Of a stretch of DNA of 64,000 bases, positions 44,869 to 54,212 are shown in pieces (positions within the stretch are counted from its first letter, which is position 1; every line of letters begins with the position of its first letter). The notes under the pieces are model-generated. The model saw only the letters and a list, made by a program, of their open reading frames with translations. It was not told the origin of the DNA and did not search any database. The DNA comes from Actinomycetales bacterium (GTDB lineage: Bacteria > Actinomycetota > Actinomycetes > Actinomycetales > Microbacteriaceae): the NCBI GenBank assembly GCA_017308515.1, contig JAFKEN010000006.1, positions 602,479 through 666,478 of the forward strand. Reading direction: 5' to 3'. Made by a program: the position numbers and the translations under genes.

Positions 44869-45887
44869 GCCGCTCCCTCATGCCGCGCCAGGTCGCCTGG
44901 CTGATCGCCGCCGTCTTCGCCGTCACCTTCACGACCGTCGGCATCATCGCGGTCGTCGCCCGCGCCGGGGGGCCGTCCGCCGCGGCCGCCCTCGTGCTCT
45001 ACGTCGCATTGCAGGCCTGGGTGCTCGTGCCGGGCCTGCGCGAACCGCTCGCGCCTCCGATCGCCGCGGCCCTCGCGGTCGGGTCGACCGCGGTCGCGGT
45101 GCTGAGCGCGCTCGGACTCCCCCCCGACGCGGCCGACCGCTCGACGGTCTGGTACGTCTCGGCGGTGGGCGGCCTGCTGGTGGCGATCGCCGCACGCGGG
45201 CGGCCGATCGCCGCCTGGATCGGCTACCTCGGCCTGCTCGCACACACACTGGTCACCCTGGCCCCCACGCCGATCGCGACGAGCGGCATCGTGGCGGTCG
45301 GGGTCTGGATCGGCGCGGCGCAGATCCTCATGCGTACGCTCGACGGCGCGGTGCGCGATTCGCGCCGCATCGAGGAGGCGGAGCGCGCCGCGAGCGGCTG
45401 GGTGGCGGCGCAGGAGGCCGTGCTGCTCGAGCGCCGCGTGCGCATCGCGCAGACCACGCTCGTCGCCGCGCCCATGCTCGAGATCATCGCCGCCTCCGGG
45501 GGCCGGCTCGAGGAGGCCCAGCGCGAGGAGTGCCTGCGGCTCGAGGCGGCGCTGCGGGACGAGATCCGCGGTCGCCGCCTGCTCGACGACGGCGTGCGCG
45601 AGGCGGTGCGCGCCGCGCGGGCCCGTGGGGTGCACGTGACCCTCCTCGACGAGGGCGGCATCGACGACCTCGACCGCATCGACCTCGCACGCGTGCGCTC
45701 GGAGATCTCCGGGGCTCTCCATGTCACCGATGTCGATCGGATCGTGGTGCGCACCGTCGCGAGCGACTCGGAGACGGCGGTCACGGTCGTCGGGCTGCGC
45801 CGCGTGGAGGCGAGCGGCGGCGACTGGGACGGTGAGGACGACGAGGTCGAGCTGTGGCGGGAGATCCCGCGGAGACTCGACGGCTGA
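44865..45887 (+). CDS. Kinase-like membrane protein, third gene of the two-component cluster
   Basis: A 340-residue protein not recognised as a standard kinase. Five to six hydrophobic helices (10-165) precede a coiled-coil-like helical part (EEAERAASGWVAAQEAVLLERRVRIAQ) similar in place to a kinase dimerisation domain. A region rich in Arg and Glu follows. Neither a phospho-His motif nor ATPase N and G boxes are visible. It probably descends from a kinase that lost its ATP-binding domain, and may modulate its neighbour. The ATGA overlap indicates co-translation. Confidence 0.6.
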   Translation: MSRSLMPRQVAWLIAAVFAVTFTTVGIIAVVARAGGPSAAAALVLYVALQAWVLVPGLREPLAPPIAAALAVGSTAVAVLSALGLPPDAADRSTVWYVSAVGGLLVAIAARGRPIAAWIGYLGLLAHTLVTLAPTPIATSGIVAVGVWIGAAQILMRTLDGAVRDSRRIEEAERAASGWVAAQEAVLLERRVRIAQTTLVAAPMLEIIAASGGRLEEAQREECLRLEAALRDEIRGRRLLDDGVREAVRAARARGVHVTLLDEGGIDDLDRIDLARVRSEISGALHVTDVDRIVVRTVASDSETAVTVVGLRRVEASGGDWDGEDDEVELWREIPRRLDG

Positions 45888-46263
45888 CCGCCCGCGTCAA
45901 CGCGATCCCGGTGATGTCGCCGAGTGCGAGCGCCGGGGGCCGACGGCATGGCCGGTGACGAACTTGCCGTTAACGAGCCGAGGGCCGGACACCCCGTCCG
46001 GCCCTCGCCCAATCGGGTGAGCGATAACCCGAATATCGCTCGACCCGCCCCCGCGTCGGGAGCCGCTTACCCTGGAGGCTCCGACGCGTGGACGTGTGAT
46101 ACACGTCCGTTGAAAGCCATCATTGATGAGGGCACCCACTCCCGATAGTCGGCATTTGGGGGGACACCCTGTCCCCCCTGGCCGACGGGTCCTCGTCGGC
46201 CGCTCCCGATCCGCCCGTCTGGCCCGGAATTCCGGGCCACACCGGGGTGCTCGAGGGCTCGGA
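45888..46263. other. Non-coding stretch with clustered hairpins
   Basis: No gene seen. Inverted repeats fill it: a 12-bp stem CGAGGGCCGGAC / GTCCGGCCCTCG (45979-46007, 5-nt loop); GAGCGATA / TATCGCTC (46019-46041); GCGTCG-GAGCC / GGCTC-CGACGC with a one-base bulge (46053-46087); GGACGTGT / ACACGTCC (46090-46108, 3-nt loop); GGGGGGACA / TGTCCCCCC (46158-46178); GCCGACG / CGTCGGC (46181-46200); and the perfect 18-bp palindrome GGCCCGGAATTCCGGGCC (46221-46238). Convergent gene ends flank it. The first stem suits a terminator; the whole suggests a structured RNA. Confidence 0.6.
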
Positions 46264-46500
46264 TCAGCCCGAGAACGACCGCCACCCGGGCTCGAGCGGA
46301 TGGCGCAGTCCGCGTTGGGAGCGCGACCACGCACTCGGCGACCCGTCCTCACGGGTGCGCTGCTCGGCGACGGCCTGCTCGAGCGCCGCCGTGATGACGG
46401 CCGTCGCCGCCGCGACCTCCTCGGGGGAGGGGTTGCCGCCGGTGAAGCGGATGTCGACGCCGGCCTCCGCGCCTCCCCGTCCGCCGCTCGCCGCGCTCAC
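46264..46500 (-). CDS. accE: Acyl-CoA carboxylase epsilon subunit
   Basis: A 78-residue accessory subunit found only in Actinobacteria, which helps hold the alpha-beta carboxylase complex together. Typical sequence: [21 protein letters not shown] then [14 protein letters not shown]. It overlaps the beta-subunit gene by 4 nt, the usual position. Confidence 0.85.
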   Translation of the reverse strand: MSAASGGRGGAEAGVDIRFTGGNPSPEEVAAATAVITAALEQAVAEQRTREDGSPSAWSRSQRGLRHPLEPGWRSFSG

Positions 46501-48131
46501 AGCGGGATGTTCCCGTGCTTCTTCGGCGGCTGGCTGGCGCGCTTGGTGCGCAGCGCCCGCAGCGCCTTGACGACCGCGATGCGGGTCGCCGCCGGCTCGA
46601 TGACGCCGTCGAGCTCACCGCGCTCGGCGGCCAGGAAGGGCGAGGCGACGTTGTAGGTGTATTCGTTCGCGAGGCGCGTGCGCACCGCCGCGACGTCCTC
46701 CCCGGCCTCCTCGGCTCTCTTGAGGTCGCCGCGGTAGAGGATGTTCACCGCGCCCTGGCCGCCCATGACCGCGATCTCGGCCGTCGGCCAGGCGAAGTTG
46801 AGGTCGGCGCCGAGCTGCTTGGAGCCCATGACGATGTAGGCGCCGCCGTAGGCCTTGCGGGTGATGACCGTGACGAGCGGCACCGTCGCCTCGGCGTAGG
46901 CGTAGAGCAGCTTCGCTCCCCGGCGGATCACGCCCGTCCACTCCTGGTCGGTGCCGGGCAGATAGCCGGGCACGTCGACCAGGGTGAGGATCGGGATCGA
47001 GAACGCATCGCAGAAGCGCACGAAGCGGGCCGCCTTCTCGCCGGCGTCGATGTTGAGGGTCCCCGCCATCTGCGAGGGCTGGTTGGCGATGATCCCGATG
47101 CTGCGCCCCTCGACCCGCGCGAAGCCCACGACGATGTTCGGTGCGAACAGCGGCTGCACCTCGAGGAAGTCCTCGTTGTCGACGATGTGCTCGATGACCT
47201 CGTGCACGTCATAGGGCTGGTTGGGGGAGTCGGGGATGATCGTGTCCAGCCGCCGGTCGCGGTCGGTGATCTCGAGCCCGATCTCGCTCTCGTAGACCGG
47301 GGCGTCGGCGAGGTTGTTGTCGGGCAGGAACGAGATGAGGGTGCGCGCGTAGTCGAGCGCGTCCTGCTCGTCGTCGGCGAGGTAGTGCGAGACGCCCGTG
47401 CGGGTGCTGTGGGTGTACGCGCCGCCGAGCTCGTCCATGCCGACGTCTTCGCCCGTGACGGTCTTGATGACGTCGGGGCCGGTGACGAACATCTGGCTCG
47501 TCTTGTCGACCATGATCACGAAGTCGGTGAGGGCCGGGCCGTAGACGGCGCCGCCTGCGGCGGGGCCCATGATGATCGAGATCTGGGGGATCACGCCCGA
47601 GCTGGCCGTGTTGAGCCGGAAGATCTCGCCGTACTTGCCGAGCGCGACGACGCCCTCCTGGATGCGCGCGCCGCCGGAGTCGAGCATGCCGATGATCGGC
47701 ACGCCGGTCTTCAGCGCGAGCTCCATGACCTTGATGATCTTCTCGCCCGCGACCTCGCCGAGGCTGCCGCCGAAGATCGTGAAGTCCTGCGCGTAGACCG
47801 CGACCTGACGACCGTGGATGGTGCCGGTGCCGGTCACGACCGCGTCGCCGTAGGGGCGCTTGGCCTCCATGCCGAAGGCGTGGGTGCGGTGTCGCACGAA
47901 CTCGTCGAGCTCGACGAAGCTGCCCTGGTCGAGCAGCTCCTCGATGCGCTCGCGGGCGGTCTTCTTGCCCTTGGCGTGCTGCTTCTCGATCGCCGCCTCG
48001 CCGCTCGCCGTGACGGCCTCGTGGTAGCGCCGCTTGAGGTCGGCGAGCTTGCCGGCCGTCGTCAGCAGGTCGGGAGCGGCCGAGGCCTCGTCGTTCCGGG
48101 CGGCGTCGGCGCTGTCGCTGCTGGGAGTCAC
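46497..48131 (-). CDS. Acyl-CoA carboxylase carboxyltransferase (beta) subunit
   Basis: Moves CO2 from biotin to acetyl- or propionyl-CoA, making malonyl- or methylmalonyl-CoA. It has 544 residues, two crotonase-like halves; oxyanion motifs lie near [16 protein letters not shown] and [18 protein letters not shown] start, leaderless: a TAGGCT -10 (complement of 48138-48143) lies 6 nt upstream. The residue that sets the acyl preference was not assigned. Confidence 0.94.
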   Translation of the reverse strand: MTPSSDSADAARNDEASAAPDLLTTAGKLADLKRRYHEAVTASGEAAIEKQHAKGKKTARERIEELLDQGSFVELDEFVRHRTHAFGMEAKRPYGDAVVTGTGTIHGRQVAVYAQDFTIFGGSLGEVAGEKIIKVMELALKTGVPIIGMLDSGGARIQEGVVALGKYGEIFRLNTASSGVIPQISIIMGPAAGGAVYGPALTDFVIMVDKTSQMFVTGPDVIKTVTGEDVGMDELGGAYTHSTRTGVSHYLADDEQDALDYARTLISFLPDNNLADAPVYESEIGLEITDRDRRLDTIIPDSPNQPYDVHEVIEHIVDNEDFLEVQPLFAPNIVVGFARVEGRSIGIIANQPSQMAGTLNIDAGEKAARFVRFCDAFSIPILTLVDVPGYLPGTDQEWTGVIRRGAKLLYAYAEATVPLVTVITRKAYGGAYIVMGSKQLGADLNFAWPTAEIAVMGGQGAVNILYRGDLKRAEEAGEDVAAVRTRLANEYTYNVASPFLAAERGELDGVIEPAATRIAVVKALRALRTKRASQPPKKHGNIPL

Positions 48132-48256
48132 GGCCTCAGCCTAGCGACGGGCCCCGGAGGGGGGCGGCTGCACGGAACCTCCAAGGTCGCGCGCCGTCCT
48201 TGTGCGGATTCGTCGGGCGCTCTCCCGTCCGCGCGATCTCCTCGCGCCCGCGGCGT

Positions 48257-49030
48257 TCAGCGCGTCACTCGGCGGAACCGTCGCGCGAGGCCCCAGGCGG
48301 TGACCCGCAGCATCGCCTCCGCCACGATCGCGGGGCTCATCTTCGAGCGGCCGTGCTCGCGTTCGCGGAACTCGATCGGCACCTCCGCGATCCGGCCGCC
48401 CGCCTCGTGCACGCGGCGGGTCAGGTCGATCTGGAAGCAGTAGCCGCGCGAGTCGACGGGGCGCGCGATCGCGCCGCGGAGCGCCTCCGCGCGGAACGCG
48501 CGGAACCCCGCGGTGACGTCGCGCGCCGGCAGTGCGAGCGCCCGGCGCGCGTAGCCGTTGCCCGCGTCGCTGAGCGCTCGGCGGTACCAGGGCCAGTCGA
48601 CGATCCGCCCGCCGGGAACGCGGCGCGAGCCGATGACGAGCTCGACCGGGTCGCTCGCGTCGTCGAGGCGCGCGAGCAGCGCGGGGATCGCGGCGGCCGG
48701 GTGCGATCCGTCGGCGTCCATCTCGAGCACGACCGCCGCCCCGTCGTCGAGGGCTCGTGCGAAGCCCGCGAGGTACGCGTGGCCGAGGCCCTCGCGCCCG
48801 GCCCGGTGCAGCACGGAGATCCGCGGCTCCTCGGCCGCGAGGCGATCCGCGAGCTCGCCCGTGCCGTCGGGGCTCGCGTCGTCGACGACGAGCAGCCGGA
48901 TCTCCGGGTCGACCGCGAGCACGGCGCGCGCCACCCGCTCGAGGTTGAGCGCCTCGTCGAAGGTGGGCATCACGACGACCGCCGGGCCGCGGCGTGCGGC
49001 CGGCCCGGTCCGGTCGGTGCGCGCGCCCAT
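48257..49030 (-). CDS. Polyprenol monophosphomannose synthase-like GT2
   Basis: A 257-residue GT-A glycosyltransferase of the Dpm1/Ppm1 kind, transferring mannose from GDP-mannose to polyprenyl phosphate. Motifs: VVMPTFDEALNLERV, VVDDASPDGTGELAD, the metal site LEMDADGSHP, and GYCFQIDL with PIEFREREHGRSKMS. There is no C-terminal membrane domain. Leaderless: a TAGGGT -10 lies 7 nt before the ATG. Confidence 0.88.
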   Translation of the reverse strand: MGARTDRTGPAARRGPAVVVMPTFDEALNLERVARAVLAVDPEIRLLVVDDASPDGTGELADRLAAEEPRISVLHRAGREGLGHAYLAGFARALDDGAAVVLEMDADGSHPAAAIPALLARLDDASDPVELVIGSRRVPGGRIVDWPWYRRALSDAGNGYARRALALPARDVTAGFRAFRAEALRGAIARPVDSRGYCFQIDLTRRVHEAGGRIAEVPIEFREREHGRSKMSPAIVAEAMLRVTAWGLARRFRRVTR

Positions 49031-49110
49031 CGGAAGAACCCTACGCGGGCGGGCGCTCCCTCGGCGCCGCCTGCCGCGCCGTCGCGGCCGCGGTGCCTAG
49101 GCTGACCGCC

Positions 49111-49896
49111 ATGCTGCGCCTGCCCCGCACCCAGGCGGTCGTCGACGCGGTCGCCGGGTCGCTCGAGGTCGTCGACTCGAGCCCCTCGACGAACGCCGTG
49201 CTGCGCGAGCGCGCCGAGGTCGCGCACGCGGCCGTGCTCGTCACCGACCACCAGACGGCGGGGCGCGGGCGGCTCGACCGGGCCTGGTCGGCGCCCGCGG
49301 GAGCGTCGGTGGCGGTGTCGGTCGCGCTGCGGCCGATCGACGGTCGCGGTCGCCCGCTGTCGACCGAGCGCCTGGGCTGGATCCCGCTCGCGGCCGGGCT
49401 CGCGATGGTCGACGCGCTCGATCCGGTGCTCCCCGCCCCGGTCGCGCTCAAGTGGCCCAACGACGTGCTCGTCGGCGGCGCGAAGCTGTGTGGCGTGCTC
49501 GCGGAGCTCGCCTCGAGCGGGGCGCTCGTCGTCGGGGCGGGCCTCAACACGAGGATGACCCCCGCGCAGCGCCCGGTGCCGACGGCGACCTCGCTCGCGA
49601 TCGAGGGCGCGCCGGCCGACGACGACACCGTCGACGGGATCCTCGCGCGCTACCTGCGCGCCCTCCTCGACGACGCCGCAGCGCTCGCCGACGGCGACGC
49701 CGCCGCGACCGGGCTCGCCGCGCGCGTCGCCGCGCGCTGCGCCACCCTCGGGTCACGCGTGCGGGTCGAGCTGCCGGGGGGCGGCGCGAGCCTCGGCATC
49801 GCGGTCGGGCTCGACGACGCGGGGCGGCTGCGCGTGCGCGGGGACGGCGGCGCGGAGACGACCGTCGCGGCCGGCGACGTCGTGCACGTGCGATGA
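49111..49896 (+). CDS. birA: Biotin--acetyl-CoA-carboxylase ligase
   Basis: Attaches biotin to the carrier domain encoded at 39041. It has 261 residues with no N-terminal HTH, so it is an enzyme only. Biotin/ATP loop TAGRGRLDRAWSAP, and KWPNDVLVGGAKLCGVLAEL are intact. Leaderless: a TAGGCT -10 (49098-49103) lies 7 nt before the ATG. It lies near the carboxylase beta gene. Confidence 0.94.
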   Translation: MLRLPRTQAVVDAVAGSLEVVDSSPSTNAVLRERAEVAHAAVLVTDHQTAGRGRLDRAWSAPAGASVAVSVALRPIDGRGRPLSTERLGWIPLAAGLAMVDALDPVLPAPVALKWPNDVLVGGAKLCGVLAELASSGALVVGAGLNTRMTPAQRPVPTATSLAIEGAPADDDTVDGILARYLRALLDDAAALADGDAAATGLAARVAARCATLGSRVRVELPGGGASLGIAVGLDDAGRLRVRGDGGAETTVAAGDVVHVR

Positions 49897-50447
49897 GCGG
49901 TCGCCGCCTCACCGAGGGCGAGGAGATCGTCGCGCGCCTCGGGCCGCATCCGCGGGCGCTGCTGGGGCCGATCGTCGCCCTGCTGCTCGTCGTCGCCGCG
50001 GCGGCGTACCTCTGGGGGGTGCTGCCCGAGCGCTGGATGGCGGACGTCGCGGCCGGTATCGGCGTGCTCGTGCTCGTCGTCGGGGCGTTGCCGCCCGTGC
50101 TGCGCTGGGCGGGGACGCGCTATCTGCTCACCACCCGGCGGCTGATCGTCGCCAGCGGGGTGCTCGGGCGCAGCCGCCGCGAGCTGCTGCTCGCGCGGGT
50201 CGGCGAGGTCGCGGTACGCCGGCGCGGGTTCGCGGCGCTGTGGGGCTGCGGCGACGTGCTCGTGCACAGCGCGGGGGATCCGCTCGTGCTGGGCGACGTC
50301 GCGCGGCCGCGTCTGGTGCAGGCCGCGATCCTCGAGCTCGTCGAGGCGCGTGTGGGCGCGGGCGCCTCGGACGACGAGGACGAGTGGGGTGACGGGGACG
50401 AGGACGACACCGGCGGGTGGGAGGACGTTCACGAACCCGACCGGTGA
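49893..50447 (+). CDS. PH-like (bPH2) membrane protein
   Basis: A 184-residue protein with two membrane helices (about 25-45 and 50-70), followed by a bacterial PH-like domain with YLLTTRRLIVASGVLGRSRRELLL and FAALWGCGDVLVHSAGDPLVL. The C-terminus is acidic. The ATG overlaps the birA stop by 4 nt. Function unknown. Confidence 0.85.
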   Translation: MSGRRLTEGEEIVARLGPHPRALLGPIVALLLVVAAAAYLWGVLPERWMADVAAGIGVLVLVVGALPPVLRWAGTRYLLTTRRLIVASGVLGRSRRELLLARVGEVAVRRRGFAALWGCGDVLVHSAGDPLVLGDVARPRLVQAAILELVEARVGAGASDDEDEWGDGDEDDTGGWEDVHEPDR

Positions 50448-50499
50448 CATTCACCCCCGTCCGGCGGGCGCGTGACCCGGCGCGGTTACCGTCGCGGCC

Positions 50500-51828
50500 A
50501 TGAGGATCTCGGTGATCGGCTGCGGCTACCTCGGCGCCGTCCACGCGGCGGCACTCGCGTCCCTCGGGCACGACGTCATCGGCGTCGACAGCGACGGCGA
50601 CAAGATCGCGCTGCTCGAGACCGGCGCCGCCCCGTTCTTCGAGCCCGGTCTCGAGCCGCTGCTCGTGCAAGGCCTCGCCTCCGGCCGGCTGCGCTTCCGC
50701 CGCCGGCTCGAGGAGGCCGCCGCCGCCGAGGTGCACTTCGTCACCGTCGGCACCCCCCAGCGGCCCGACGGCTCGGCCGACCTCTCGGCCGTCGAGGCGG
50801 TCGTCGCCGGGCTCGCGGGGGTGATCCGCACGGGCGCGCTCGTCGTGGGCAAGTCGACGGTGCCGGTGGGCACCGCGGCGCGACTCGCCGACGTGATCGT
50901 CGCCGCCGGCGGGCGGTTGGCGTGGAACCCGGAGTTCCTGCGCGAGGGTCTCGCGGTGCAGGATTCGCTGCACCCCGACCGTCTCGTCTACGGCCTCGCC
51001 GAGGGCGACGCCTCCTCGGAGGAGGTGCTCGACGCGGTCTACGCCGAGGTGCTGCGCGAGGGGATGCCGAAGGTCGTCACCGACCTCGCGACGGCCGAGC
51101 TCGTCAAGGTCTCGGCCAACGCGTTCCTCGCGACCAAGATCTCGTTCATCAACGCGATGGCGGAGATCGCCGAGGCGACCGGGGCCGACGTGACGCAACT
51201 GGCCGACGCGATCGGGGTGGATGCGCGCATCGGCCGGCGCTTCCTGGGCGCGGGGGTCGGCTTCGGCGGCGGCTGCCTGCCCAAGGACATCCGCGGCTTC
51301 GTCGCGCGCGCCGAGGAGCTCGGCACCGGGCGCTCCGTCGCCTTCCTCCGGGAGATCGACGCGATCAACCTGCGCCGCCGGGAGCGCGTCGTCGAGCTGG
51401 CGCGGGAGTCGCTCGGCGGCTCCCTCGCGGGGCGGCGGATCGCGGCGCTCGGCCTCGCCTTCAAGCCCGACTCCGACGACGTGCGCGACTCGCCCGCGCT
51501 CGCGGTGGCGGGGATGCTCGCCGACGCCGGCGCCCGAGTCGTCGCCCACGATCCCGCGGCCGTCGACACTGCGCGCCTGCGCCGCCCCGACCTGGACTAC
51601 ACCCGCGACCTCGGGCAGGCGCTCGTGGGGGCGGAGGCGGTCGTCGTGCTGACCGAATGGGGAAGCTACCGCGAGCTCGACCCCACCGAGGCCGGCTCAG
51701 TGGTCGCGGGCCGCCGGCTCGTCGACGCCCGGAACTGCCTCGACCGGGAGGCCTGGGCCGCGGCCGGCTGGGAGGTCCGCTCGCCCGGTCGCCCCGCCCG
51801 GCTGCCGCTCGTCGCGCGCGCCGGCTGA
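50500..51828 (+). CDS. ugd: UDP-glucose 6-dehydrogenase
   Basis: Makes UDP-glucuronate for envelope polysaccharides. It has 442 residues: Rossmann motif GCGYLGAVHA at 7-16, FLREG at 146-150, and the catalytic C259 in GGGCLPKD. Leaderless: a TACCGT -10 at 50487-50492 lies 7 nt before the ATG. Its last 132 bp overlap the convergent gtrA gene antisense. Confidence 0.95.
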   Translation: MRISVIGCGYLGAVHAAALASLGHDVIGVDSDGDKIALLETGAAPFFEPGLEPLLVQGLASGRLRFRRRLEEAAAAEVHFVTVGTPQRPDGSADLSAVEAVVAGLAGVIRTGALVVGKSTVPVGTAARLADVIVAAGGRLAWNPEFLREGLAVQDSLHPDRLVYGLAEGDASSEEVLDAVYAEVLREGMPKVVTDLATAELVKVSANAFLATKISFINAMAEIAEATGADVTQLADAIGVDARIGRRFLGAGVGFGGGCLPKDIRGFVARAEELGTGRSVAFLREIDAINLRRRERVVELARESLGGSLAGRRIAALGLAFKPDSDDVRDSPALAVAGMLADAGARVVAHDPAAVDTARLRRPDLDYTRDLGQALVGAEAVVVLTEWGSYRELDPTEAGSVVAGRRLVDARNCLDREAWAAAGWEVRSPGRPARLPLVARAG

Positions 51829-52356
51829 CGGGGTCTGCCGCACGCCCGGACCCGGGGCCGCGGAGCCGGTGGCCTCGTCGGTGGGCGCCGGAGCCCCGTC
51901 GGTCTCCGGGAACACCGCGGGCGCGGTGTCGCCGCGGTGGGGCGCGAAGACCCACAGCCGGTAGAGCGCGAAGCGGAACAGGGTGCCGAGTCCCAGGCCG
52001 ACGACGTTCGCCGAGAGGTTGTCGGCGAGCGCGCTCGTGAAACCGAGCAGGTAGTGCGAGACCCAGAGGCAGCCGAGGCCGATGAGCATGCCGCCGACGC
52101 TGACGGCCGCGAACTCGACCCCCTCGCGCGCGAGCTGCCGCCCGCGGTGCGCGCGGAAGGTCCAGAGCCGGTTGCCGATCCAGTTGGTCACGATCGCGAG
52201 ACTCGTCGAGATGACCTTCGCGATCACCGGCCCCTCGTGCAGCGCCTCGGGCGCCAGCACGGTGAGCCGCAGCGCGTTGAAGACGGCGAAGTCGACGACG
52301 AAGCCGACCGCGCCGACGCCGAGGAAGCGGGCGAACTGCCCGAGCAGCTGGCGCAT
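51697..52356 (-). CDS. GtrA-family membrane protein
   Basis: A 219-residue four-helix protein (about 8-30, 42-62, 80-105 and 115-138) of the GtrA type, thought to flip or transfer polyprenyl-linked sugars. The sequence opens MRQLLGQFARFLGVGAVGFVVDF. The last 80 residues are Pro/Gly/Ala-rich, without homology, and read opposite the end of ugd. The tail may be a drifted extension. Confidence 0.88.
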   Translation of the reverse strand: MRQLLGQFARFLGVGAVGFVVDFAVFNALRLTVLAPEALHEGPVIAKVISTSLAIVTNWIGNRLWTFRAHRGRQLAREGVEFAAVSVGGMLIGLGCLWVSHYLLGFTSALADNLSANVVGLGLGTLFRFALYRLWVFAPHRGDTAPAVFPETDGAPAPTDEATGSAAPGPGVRQTPSAGARDERQPGGATGRADLPAGRGPGLPVEAVPGVDEPAARDH

Positions 52357-52481
52357 CGCTCTCCGCGGAGTGGGTGGGTGGTCCGTGACCCGGGAGCCCG
52401 GCCGGGTGGCCGGCGGGTCGCGCTAGGGTCGACGTCGCGGCAGTCTAGCCGCGGCAGTCGGAGCGTCCGCCGGGAGGGCCG

Positions 52482-53648
52482 TTGAGGATCGGGGTGATCG
52501 GCGGGGGCCAGCTCGCGCGCATGATGATCCCGCCCGCCGTCGCGCTCGGCCTCGAGCTGCGCGTTCTCGCGGAGACCGAGGGCTCCTCGGCCGGGCTCGC
52601 CGCGACCGCCGTCGGCGACTACCGGGATGCGGCGACCGTGCTCGCCTTCGCGCGCGGCGTCGACGTGGTCACCTTCGATCACGAGCACGTGCCGCAGGAG
52701 GTGCTCGCCGAGCTCGTCGCGGCGGGCGTCGCGGTGCACCCCGGACCGGAGGCCCTCGCCGTCGCGCGGGACAAGATCCTCATGCGGCGCCGGCTCAGCG
52801 AACTCGGCGCGCCGATCCCGGCGTGGGCGGTCGTCACCGATGCCGGCGAGCTCGCGGCGTTCCTCGCCGAGCAGGGCGGCCGCGCGGTCGTCAAGACGCC
52901 GCGCGGCGGCTACGACGGCAAGGGCGTGCGGGTGGTGACGCGTCCCGAGGAGGTCGCCGACTGGTTCGCGGAGGCCGGCGCATCCGCCGAGGGCGCGGAC
53001 GGCTCCCCGGCGGGACTGCTCGCCGAGGCATTCGTGCCCTTCCGCCGCGAGCTGGCCCAGCAGGTCGCCCGGCGACCGTCGGGGCAGGTCGTCGCCTGGC
53101 CGCTCGTCGAGACGGTGCAGCGCGACGGGGTGTGCGCGGAGGTGACGGCGCCGGCGCCGGGGGCCGAGGCGTCCGCCCCCGGATCGACCGGCGATCTCGC
53201 CGCGCGGGCCGAGGCGCTCGCGACCCGCATCGCGGAGGGCCTGGGCGTCACCGGCGCCCTCGCGGTCGAGCTCTTCGAGACCGCCGAGGGCGAGCTGCTC
53301 GTCAACGAGCTCGCGATGCGCCCGCACAACTCCGGCCACTGGTCGATCGACGGCGCCGTCACGAGCCAGTTCGAGCAGCACCTGCGCGCCGTCGCCGACC
53401 TGCCGCTGGGCGATCCCGCGCCGACCGCGGCGTGGAGCGTCATGGTCAACGTGCTCGGCGGCCCGAGCGGGCAGACCATGCTCGACCGCTATCCCGCCGC
53501 GATGGCGGCCCAGCCCGCCGCGAAGCTGCACTCCTACGACAAGTCCTCGCGGCCCGGCCGCAAGGTCGGCCACGTCACCGTCACGGGCGACGACCTCGAG
53601 TCGGTGCGCGCGCAGGCGCGTGCCGCGGCGGCGTTCTTCCAGGGCTGA
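52482..53648 (+). CDS. purK: N5-carboxyaminoimidazole ribonucleotide synthase
   Basis: Purine step using ATP and bicarbonate on AIR. It has 388 residues of the ATP-grasp fold: GVIGGGQLARMM at the N-terminus, the loop VVKTPRGGYDGKGVR, ELLVNELAMRPHNSGHW. TTG start with GGGAGGG a few bases upstream. Followed by purE after 16 bp. Confidence 0.95.
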   Translation: MRIGVIGGGQLARMMIPPAVALGLELRVLAETEGSSAGLAATAVGDYRDAATVLAFARGVDVVTFDHEHVPQEVLAELVAAGVAVHPGPEALAVARDKILMRRRLSELGAPIPAWAVVTDAGELAAFLAEQGGRAVVKTPRGGYDGKGVRVVTRPEEVADWFAEAGASAEGADGSPAGLLAEAFVPFRRELAQQVARRPSGQVVAWPLVETVQRDGVCAEVTAPAPGAEASAPGSTGDLAARAEALATRIAEGLGVTGALAVELFETAEGELLVNELAMRPHNSGHWSIDGAVTSQFEQHLRAVADLPLGDPAPTAAWSVMVNVLGGPSGQTMLDRYPAAMAAQPAAKLHSYDKSSRPGRKVGHVTVTGDDLESVRAQARAAAAFFQG

Positions 53649-53664
53649 GCCCTAGCATCGGGGC

Positions 53665-54204
53665 GTGCCCGCCGCCGCCCCCGTCGCCGTCGTGATGGGA
53701 TCCGACTCCGACTGGAGCACCATGTCGGCGGCGGTCGACGCGCTCGCCGAGCTCGGCGTCGACTGCGAGGTCGAGGTCGTCTCGGCCCACCGCACCCCGC
53801 GCGGCATGATCGACTTCGGCTCGGCGGCGGCCGGTCGCGGCCTCCGGGTGATCATCGCGGGCGCGGGCGGCGCCGCCCACCTGCCCGGCATGCTCGCCTC
53901 CGTCACGACCCTGCCGGTCATCGGCGTGCCGGTGCCGCTGAAGCACCTCGACGGGCTGGACTCGCTGCTCTCGATCGTGCAGATGCCGGCCGGGATCCCG
54001 GTGGCAACCGTCTCGATCGGCGGGGCCCGGAACGCCGGCCTGCTCGCGGCACGCATCCTGGCCGTCTCCGACCCCGAGCTCGCGCGCCGTCTCGCGGACT
54101 TCGCCGGGAGCCTCGAGACGATGGTGGCTGAGAAGAACGCGGCCCTGCGCGACGCGCGCGGGGCGGACCCCGGGGCCGGTGGCGCCGGCGCGGGCGAGCA
54201 CTGA
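53665..54204 (+). CDS. purE: N5-carboxyaminoimidazole ribonucleotide mutase
   Basis: Rearranges N5-CAIR to CAIR. It has 179 residues with [12 protein letters not shown] and AHRTPRGM, and [15 protein letters not shown] start, leaderless: a TAGCAT -10 at 53653-53658 lies 6 nt upstream, so it can be transcribed apart from purK. Confidence 0.95.
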   Translation: MPAAAPVAVVMGSDSDWSTMSAAVDALAELGVDCEVEVVSAHRTPRGMIDFGSAAAGRGLRVIIAGAGGAAHLPGMLASVTTLPVIGVPVPLKHLDGLDSLLSIVQMPAGIPVATVSIGGARNAGLLAARILAVSDPELARRLADFAGSLETMVAEKNAALRDARGADPGAGGAGAGEH

Positions 54205-54212
54205 GCGCAGCC

